DNA of 64,000 nucleotides, from positions 1 through 64,000 of the forward strand of contig DVID01000009.1 in assembly GCA_018711625.1 (NCBI GenBank). The letters run 5' to 3'. The DNA comes from Candidatus Limicola stercorigallinarum (GTDB taxonomy: Bacteria; Actinomycetota; Coriobacteriia; Coriobacteriales; Coriobacteriaceae). Shown here in pieces: positions 58,271 to 64,000 of the stretch (its first letter is position 1; the number at the start of each line of letters is the position of its first letter). Under the pieces are notes generated by a model that searched no databases, was not told the origin of the DNA, and saw nothing but the letters and a program-made list of their open reading frames with translations. The translations under genes and the position numbers were made by a program.

Positions 58271-59878
58271 TTAGCGATTGCCGTATTCGTTGATGTAATC
58301 CAGAATCTCCTGGCGCGAGTGCAAGTCGGTCTTGTCGTAGATGCGCTTGATGTGCGTGTGCACCGTGTTCTGCGACAGCTGGAGCTCCTCGCTTACACGG
58401 GCCTGTGTGTGACCCAGAGCATAGAGGGTGAGCACCTCTATCTCGCGCCCTGTAAGGCCAAAGCGCTGCCCCATTGCAATGACCGACGTGGCGATGCGCG
58501 TATCGGGGTTAGCGCTCGGGAGAGACACCTCTGCCTGAGGCGCGAGGGCAAGCACGCCCATAAGGGGGATGCGACGCACGTCGTCACGCGTGATGGGGCC
58601 ACGCTCCTGCTCGGGCGCTACCCCTTCGGTGCGGGCGTTCTCGCTCATCTGAGAAGGCGCCGCAAGCAGCTGCGTGAACACCACCTGCGCGCTGATGAGC
58701 ACGCAAAGTCCCATGATGGCGATGATAACGGCTGTGTTATCGGCAAATACGCCCGTAAGCGCACGGTCGAGCTTCATGCCTACGAGGGTGAAGCCATGCA
58801 TGGTGATCCATGCGCCGGCAGCGTAATAGTAGGGGTCACGCCTGCCAAAACTAATAAACGCTATGGTGAGATACCAAATAAACGCCTGCAACACCAAAGC
58901 CGCAGCCATGATGAAGGACGCCCCTACACCGATCGACTTAGGCCAAATGGCGAAGAAGATGGCACCAAGGGCAAGGAGTGTCTCCATAACCACCCAGATG
59001 CTCGTTGTGATGGCACGCATGCGCGAGGCAAGGCCGTTGCGCACCCATACCGCGGCAACGATGCCCACAAAGAGGAGCACCATAAAGCGAGGCACGGGAC
59101 TCAAATAGATAGCATTGCCCGCGGGGAAGGCACGTCCCATGCCCATGGGAATGGAGATAAACCAAAACCCCAGCGCCGCCACCGCAAGAAAACTCCTATT
59201 GGAGAAACGATGCGCGTCGGTGCCAAAATACGACTCCGAAACCGCGGGGAACACATCGCTTGCCACACCCATACGCCGTGAGGCGCGCACAAACAAAAAC
59301 TGTGTAAAGGCGAACAAAAACGCCGCCCCATGCGCGGCTGCGGGCGGGCAAAAGCTGAGCACAAACGTGACAAACTCTGACACCACCAGGGCGCAGAAGG
59401 CCACAACCACCACTGCCTGGGCCGATGTGCCTCTCAGCTTCCTCATCCAGTAAAAACTCAAGAGCGCCGCCGCGATGCCCACCACGCATTCCAGCGCGGC
59501 AGTGAGCATGGCCGGAACCGCTTGGGTAACATCGGTAAATACCAGGAGCAGCGCCGCAAGCCCCGATACGTGCACCGCAATAAAGGTGATGAGATGCACG
59601 GCGCGCTTTTCAAAACGCTTGAACACCACGGTTGCCGCCACCAGTAGAAGAAGAACAACGCATGCGGCAAGCATGGTGGCCCCACCATGGGAGGACACCC
59701 CGGCTGTGCGATGACCCTCCTGCAGCACCACGTTGACCATCGTGGTTGCAAGGGCAATGCCGGCGATAGGGGGAACGAGCACGCCATAAGATTGAGCATC
59801 AAACGGCGGCATGGCGGCATCTTCACGCGCGTTTGTTGCCGCTTTTTGACGCTCGGCCACCGTCATGCTCCTTTCCAT
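58271..59878 (-). CDS. LuxR family regulator with N-terminal multi-TM domain
   Basis: About 12 hydrophobic segments then FGLTGREIEVLTLYALGHTQARVSEELQLSQNTVHTHIKRIYDKTDLHSRQEIL. Confidence 0.93.
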   Translation of the reverse strand: MERSMTVAERQKAATNAREDAAMPPFDAQSYGVLVPPIAGIALATTMVNVVLQEGHRTAGVSSHGGATMLAACVVLLLLVAATVVFKRFEKRAVHLITFIAVHVSGLAALLLVFTDVTQAVPAMLTAALECVVGIAAALLSFYWMRKLRGTSAQAVVVVAFCALVVSEFVTFVLSFCPPAAAHGAAFLFAFTQFLFVRASRRMGVASDVFPAVSESYFGTDAHRFSNRSFLAVAALGFWFISIPMGMGRAFPAGNAIYLSPVPRFMVLLFVGIVAAVWVRNGLASRMRAITTSIWVVMETLLALGAIFFAIWPKSIGVGASFIMAAALVLQAFIWYLTIAFISFGRRDPYYYAAGAWITMHGFTLVGMKLDRALTGVFADNTAVIIAIMGLCVLISAQVVFTQLLAAPSQMSENARTEGVAPEQERGPITRDDVRRIPLMGVLALAPQAEVSLPSANPDTRIATSVIAMGQRFGLTGREIEVLTLYALGHTQARVSEELQLSQNTVHTHIKRIYDKTDLHSRQEILDYINEYGNR

Positions 59879-59902
59879 CTATAACCCATACCAATATGCG
59901 CT

Positions 59903-59943
59903 GTCACCCGCCCTTTTTAGGCGCGTCACCTGTTTTAGGTGAA
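59903..59943. promoter_or_regulatory. Candidate operator: GTCACCCGCCCTTTTTAGG (59903-59921) and GCGCGTCACCTGTTTTAGGTGAA (59921-59943)
   Basis: Contains perfect palindrome TCACCT-N5-AGGTGA in the luxR/60008 divergent intergenic region. Confidence 0.5.
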
Positions 59944-60007
59944 TAGCAGTATACCTTGTACTACACTCTTCTTCATATGGAGATCACGAACGCCAAGGGA
60001 GACAGCG

Positions 60008-60790
60008 ATGAATGAGCACGAGCACACCGCCGATGATGAGGTGCGCATAAGTGGAGCACCGGATACTCCCACGCCCGAAGTGGTTGACGCCGAGCCCACC
60101 GCCGAGGAGCTTGAGCGCATCCATACGCGAAACGCCTTTGTGCGCGCGCTCGACGCCTTGCTCACTGATATCCGCCAGCGCTCATATGAAGGCAAGATCA
60201 CCACAACCGCCCGTTGGAAAAAGCATTCGTTCCAACCTGAGGGTATGGAGGCGGCCGCTTTTGTAGAAGAGGCGCTTCTCTATATTCAGACACACGATCA
60301 TGCCGAAGCTCAAGAGGTGCGCGGCACGCTGATGGCTCCCAAGCCGCTCGATGTTCAGCTTGAGGGAAAGAACGTTTCCAACGATGACCCCCTGCCGGAG
60401 CCTGATGTGAGTGACATTGCGCTCCTCATGGGCAAAAAGGCAATCTACCTCTACTCGGCGGCCTTGATGTCGCATAGCTATGCCCACGCGCTCTTCCTCA
60501 CCTCGGAAAACGACAATGTGGCAACATTTGTGGACGTGGTGCGCACCGAATCGCGCGTGTATCCCAGGCCTGTTGCCGAAGACAGCTTTATGAATCCGCC
60601 CTATCTGTGGTCTCGTGCCAAAACACGCAAGGTCTACGAGAAGGCGCATGCCCTTGATGCATTTAAAGACATCCATGTCACCCGCACCAGCTTGGGCGAG
60701 CCGTACTATTACTCGGACCTATACCTTAGCGATGCCCAGGGCGCGGCACTTGCCCAGTGGTATGGCGTTGAGAAAGGCCTCAACCCATAA
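60008..60790 (+). CDS. Uncharacterised protein divergent from the LuxR regulator
   Basis: 260 aa, RBS-like ggagac upstream; GEPYYYSDLYLSDAQGAALAQWYGVEKG C-terminus. Confidence 0.75.
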   Translation: MNEHEHTADDEVRISGAPDTPTPEVVDAEPTAEELERIHTRNAFVRALDALLTDIRQRSYEGKITTTARWKKHSFQPEGMEAAAFVEEALLYIQTHDHAEAQEVRGTLMAPKPLDVQLEGKNVSNDDPLPEPDVSDIALLMGKKAIYLYSAALMSHSYAHALFLTSENDNVATFVDVVRTESRVYPRPVAEDSFMNPPYLWSRAKTRKVYEKAHALDAFKDIHVTRTSLGEPYYYSDLYLSDAQGAALAQWYGVEKGLNP

Positions 60791-60865
60791 CGCGCCTGCG
60801 GTTGTCATCATCTCTGCCTGTAGCACTATCCGTCCATCAGCTATATGCCAAAACAAGGAGCACCC

Positions 60866-61459
60866 ATGCCCAAGCAGCACATCACCCAAGACACGCCGTT
60901 TTTGCGCACGCCCGATATGTACCAGATTGAAAACGATGCGCCTATTACGGAGTATTCCGAGAAGTCACTTGACCTTATTGCCGATGCACGCAACGGCGGC
61001 ATCCCCGACGGCGCCAATGCATTTTGCAGCGTGGGTAAAGAGAAGCGCGGTACCGTGCAGATGCAGCTCTTTGCGGTAGTCAATCCGGACGAGGACCGCT
61101 TTGTAGAGGTGGGCTTCCGCAGCCACGGCTGCCTCGCGGCCATTGCCTGCGCCACCGTTGTCGCCGATATGCTCACCGGCAAGACGGTGACCGAGGCACT
61201 CGAGATCACACAAGACCAGATTCTCGAAGCGGTGGATGGCCTGCCTGATGGCCGCGTCTACACGCTGAACTTCGCCATTGAAGCAATCCGGGCGCTCGTA
61301 GGCGATTACTACCTGCGCGTGAAGGGCTATAACCTGGCCCAACTCGACGAGGTGGTACCCTGCGAGCGGATGTGTCTCAACTGCATCATCACCGAGAATT
61401 GCTCGCTGCGCGATGAGCGCGTTGATCAGGAACTGCGCGAGGCGGGTGAGATCGAGTAG
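60866..61459 (+). CDS. NifU/IscU-like iron-sulfur cluster scaffold protein
   Basis: VGFRSHGCLAAIACATVVADMLTGKTVTEALEIT and C-terminal CERMCLNCIITENC. Confidence 0.82.
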   Translation: MPKQHITQDTPFLRTPDMYQIENDAPITEYSEKSLDLIADARNGGIPDGANAFCSVGKEKRGTVQMQLFAVVNPDEDRFVEVGFRSHGCLAAIACATVVADMLTGKTVTEALEITQDQILEAVDGLPDGRVYTLNFAIEAIRALVGDYYLRVKGYNLAQLDEVVPCERMCLNCIITENCSLRDERVDQELREAGEIE

Positions 61460-61731
61460 TAGCTGCTCGGCGGATTATTGCCATCCCAGGCAGGCCCCGG
61501 GAGGTTCATATATCCCGTACTCAAACAGCGCTGCGCGAACTGCGCGCGGGATGAGATATCTCCCGGCGCTCAAAACGACTGCCGTCATTGACGCTATCTA
61601 TTCTCATGGAGATTAATCAAAGCGTTTTTGAGGGGTGGCAGAACATATCATCCCGCGCGCAGTTTACGACAGCACTGTTTGAGCACGGGTTGATACGTTC
61701 TGCCATCCCCTCGGGTAACGTTCGTCTCGAA

Positions 61732-63078
61732 CTAGTCGAAATTCAGCTCTTCCAGACGGTCAAAGACGCGGTCGATGCGGGTGAGGAAGTCCCACGGGTC
61801 AAAGATCTTATCGAGCTCTTCCTTGCTTACCGTGCAGCGCGGGTCAGCCTCGAGCTTTTCTTGGAACGTGGTGCCGGGCAGACACTGCTGCACCTCGCGC
61901 CAGGTGGCCATGGCGTTTTCCTGCACGATGGCGTACGCCTCCTCGCGCGTGATACCCGTTTCCACCAGTGCGAGCAGCACCTTTGAGGAGAAGATAAGGC
62001 CGCGCGTCTTGTTGAGGTTGGCCTTCATCTGTTCGGGATAGAGGATGAGGCCGTCGATTACGCGAATGAGGCACTGGAACATATGGTCGAGCGCGATGAA
62101 GCTATCGGCCTGGGCCACGCGCTCGGCAGAGCTGTGCGAGATGTCGCGCTCATGCCAGAGGGCAACGTTATCAAAGGCGACTTGCGCATTTGCCTTCACT
62201 ACACGAGAAAGGCCGCAGACCTTCTCCATGGTGATGGGGTTGCGCTTGTGCGGCATGGCCGAACTGCCCTTCTGACCCTTCTTGAACGGCTCTTCGGCCT
62301 CCAAGGTATCGGTCTTTTGGAGGTTACGCACCTCAGTGGCAATGCGCTCGCAGGTGGCAGCGGTGGTGGCCAGCACCCCGGCGAGGTACGCATGGTGATC
62401 GCGGCTGATGACCTGCGTGGACAGCGGGTCGTGAACAAGACCCAGATGCTCGCAGACGTACTCCTCCACAAACGGGTCGATGGAGCTGTAGGTACCCACG
62501 GCACCGGAAATAGCGCCGAAGGCAACGTTCTTACGGGCATCGATGAGACGGTCGAGGTCGCGGCGGAGCTCCCAGGCCCAGCTACCAAACTTCATGCCAA
62601 ACGTCATGGGCTCGGCATGGATGCCGTGCGTACGGCCGGCGCAAAGCGTGTTGCGCTCCTCAAAGGCACGGCGCTTGCAGATCTCGCCGAGCTTTTTCAC
62701 GTCCTCAATAATGATGTCCGTCGCCTGAACAAGCTGGTAGCAGAGGGCCGTATCACCAAGGTCAGAGCTGGTCATGCCAAAGTGCACCCAACGGCTGGGC
62801 TTGGGCTCGCCTTCGGGCACATCCTTGTCGATGTACTCGCCCATGTTGGTGAGGAAGGCGATGACGTCGTGGTTGGTAACGGCCTCAATGGCGTCGACTT
62901 CATCCTTGTTGAAAGCGGCATGCTCGCGAATCCACGCGGCCTCCTCCTTGGTGATGCCAATCTTGCCCATCTCTGCATGGGCCTCGCAGGCGAGCACCTC
63001 GATTTCCTGCCAGATGGCGTATTTGTTCTCCAGCGAGAAAATGTGGCCCATTTCAGGACGGGTATAGCGGTCGATCAT
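61732..63078 (-). CDS. purB: Adenylosuccinate lyase
   Basis: MIDRYTRPEMGHIFSLENKYAIWQEIE; signature KKGQKGSSAMPHKRNPI. Confidence 0.96.
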   Translation of the reverse strand: MIDRYTRPEMGHIFSLENKYAIWQEIEVLACEAHAEMGKIGITKEEAAWIREHAAFNKDEVDAIEAVTNHDVIAFLTNMGEYIDKDVPEGEPKPSRWVHFGMTSSDLGDTALCYQLVQATDIIIEDVKKLGEICKRRAFEERNTLCAGRTHGIHAEPMTFGMKFGSWAWELRRDLDRLIDARKNVAFGAISGAVGTYSSIDPFVEEYVCEHLGLVHDPLSTQVISRDHHAYLAGVLATTAATCERIATEVRNLQKTDTLEAEEPFKKGQKGSSAMPHKRNPITMEKVCGLSRVVKANAQVAFDNVALWHERDISHSSAERVAQADSFIALDHMFQCLIRVIDGLILYPEQMKANLNKTRGLIFSSKVLLALVETGITREEAYAIVQENAMATWREVQQCLPGTTFQEKLEADPRCTVSKEELDKIFDPWDFLTRIDRVFDRLEELNFD

Positions 63079-63272
63079 GTGCGGCTCCTTTTTGAGTATT
63101 GGCACGCTATGGGTACCGCTCTATTGTACGCGGGCGCGGCGGGGCAAGCAGCAAATCCCCCGCATGCCGCGGAATACCCATGCCTAGCCGCGCGATTTGC
63201 CGTTGGGCGTACGGCATTCAGGACGGAACATCTGACGGATTCGCAGTTGCGGCTGGAGCGCAGTCATCAACT

Positions 63273-63420
63273 CCAAAAACATTGCGATTTGTTGCAGTTT
63301 AGGGCACACCCTACGAGTAGACTTACCTTCGCGCGGAATAAAAACGCAGGTCACAGAGTTGGACTTTCCTCGTGTATCCGAGAGGTAGGGCCTAAACTGC
63401 AACAAATCGCAATGTTTTGG
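63273..63420. repeat. 148-bp MITE-like element with about 31-bp terminal inverted repeats
   Basis: CCAAAAACATTGCGATTTGTTGCAGTTTAGGGC (63273-63305) vs reverse complement of 63390-63420 CCAAAACATTGCGATTTGTTGCAGTTTAGGC. Confidence 0.75.
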
Positions 63421-63520
63421 TTGGAGGGGTGGAGCCAAGCTCGTTTCACCCTATCAAACCGCGAAATATCGTCATCTTTTCCAAGCTTTCGCGGTACTGG
63501 GAGTCATCGCATGTCGGTGG

Positions 63521-63596
63521 GTCCGCGCACGGGGCCCGTATATGGAAAAGGCAGACGCTGGTGCCTTCAAATTCCTGGAGCGGGCAACGGGACTCG
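63521..63596. repeat. Partial duplicate of tRNA-Gly 3' end plus downstream terminator (copy A; copy B is 63701..63778)
   Basis: Direct repeat GTCCGCGCACGGGGCCCG...AAAAGGCA...GCTGGTGCCTTCAAATTCCTGGAGCGGGCAACGGGACTCG offset by 180-182 nt. Confidence 0.85.
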
Positions 63597-63757
63597 CGTA
63601 TTCGCTCCGCGAATCCGCAGCTTCGGATGCTTCGCATCCTCGCACGCTCGCTGGCAAACGCTCACGCGTTTGCTCAGCCTCGCGACCCCAGCGGGTTCGA
63701 GTCCGCGCACGGGGCCCGAATATGCAAAAGGCACCATCGCTGGTGCCTTCAAATTCC

Positions 63758-63832
63758 TGGAGCGGGCAACGGGACTCGAACCCGCGAGTGTCAGCTTGGG
63801 AAGCTGATGCCTTACCACTTGGCGATGCCCGC
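63758..63832 (-). tRNA. tRNA-Gly (CCC), CCA encoded
   Basis: Minus strand GCGGGCATCGCCAAGTGGTAAGGCATCAGCTTCCCAAGCTGACACTCGCGGGTTCGAGTCCCGTTGCCCGCTCCA. Confidence 0.95.
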
Positions 63833-64000
63833 GTATGTGCACCACATGCGTTGGTGCTCAAGAAAGTATATCGTGCCCGTATTCGCAGGACAAGGCATGG
63901 CAGTAGAAACAGGTACGATCCGCACGAAACGGACTGGCCCATCATGTATCCATCTATGAAAGAATCTGTGGAGCGTTGGGTTTTTGGGTACTATAACTAT

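Noticed and set aside
63521-63778. Possible CRISPR array
   Set aside because: Only two repeat copies, about 76 nt long, explained by tRNA-Gly/terminator duplication; no cas genes in the window.
62083-63807. 574-aa plus-strand ORF
   Set aside because: Antisense to purB and then runs through the inverted repeat and tRNA-Gly region.
63472-63945. 157-aa minus-strand ORF spanning tRNA-Gly
   Set aside because: Spurious ORF over the tRNA gene and its duplicated terminator; no coding support.

Overview
High-GC actinobacterial chromosomal window. Gene content (12-TM LuxR regulators, rpsF-ssb-rpsR-[DUF2232]-rplI order, multiheme/Tat redox loci) suggests a Coriobacteriia member, possibly Collinsella-like; this placement is inference. 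Most of the window is ordinary chromosome: a heterodimeric ABC exporter with MarR regulator, yeiH/LysR, glmS, larE, an EF-G-like GTPase, a ribosomal protein operon, typA, purC, purB, a two-component system and tRNAs (2x Ser, Lys, Gly). Two accessory blocks stand out. (1) About 25.3-40.4 kb: an apparent raffinose-family/alpha-galactoside utilisation locus (galK, galT, GH13, GH36, CUT1 ABC transporter, ABC ATPase, amylosucrase-like GH13, AraC regulator). (2) About 52.5-61.5 kb: a candidate redox system with an aldehyde:ferredoxin oxidoreductase (AOR)-family protein, a Tat-exported four-cluster ferredoxin, a pentaheme c-type cytochrome with unusual CX3CH/CX4CH motifs, a Tat lipoprotein, a 12-TM LuxR regulator, an uncharacterised protein and a NifU-like scaffold. 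A shared imperfect palindrome (TCACCTGTTTNAGGTGA-like) occurs in both intergenic regions flanking the luxR gene. Other notable observations: a ParB-like/BMP-domain fusion without a visible signal peptide, translationally coupled to a metallophosphoesterase; several unrelated long inverted-repeat elements in intergenic DNA; a possible bistable RNA hairpin at the end of larE; a structured leader upstream of purC; a helically phased 21-bp degenerate repeat; a decayed ABC ATPase fragment; and a partial duplication of tRNA-Gly with its terminator. All calls come from reading the sequence and supplied translations; no database search was possible.
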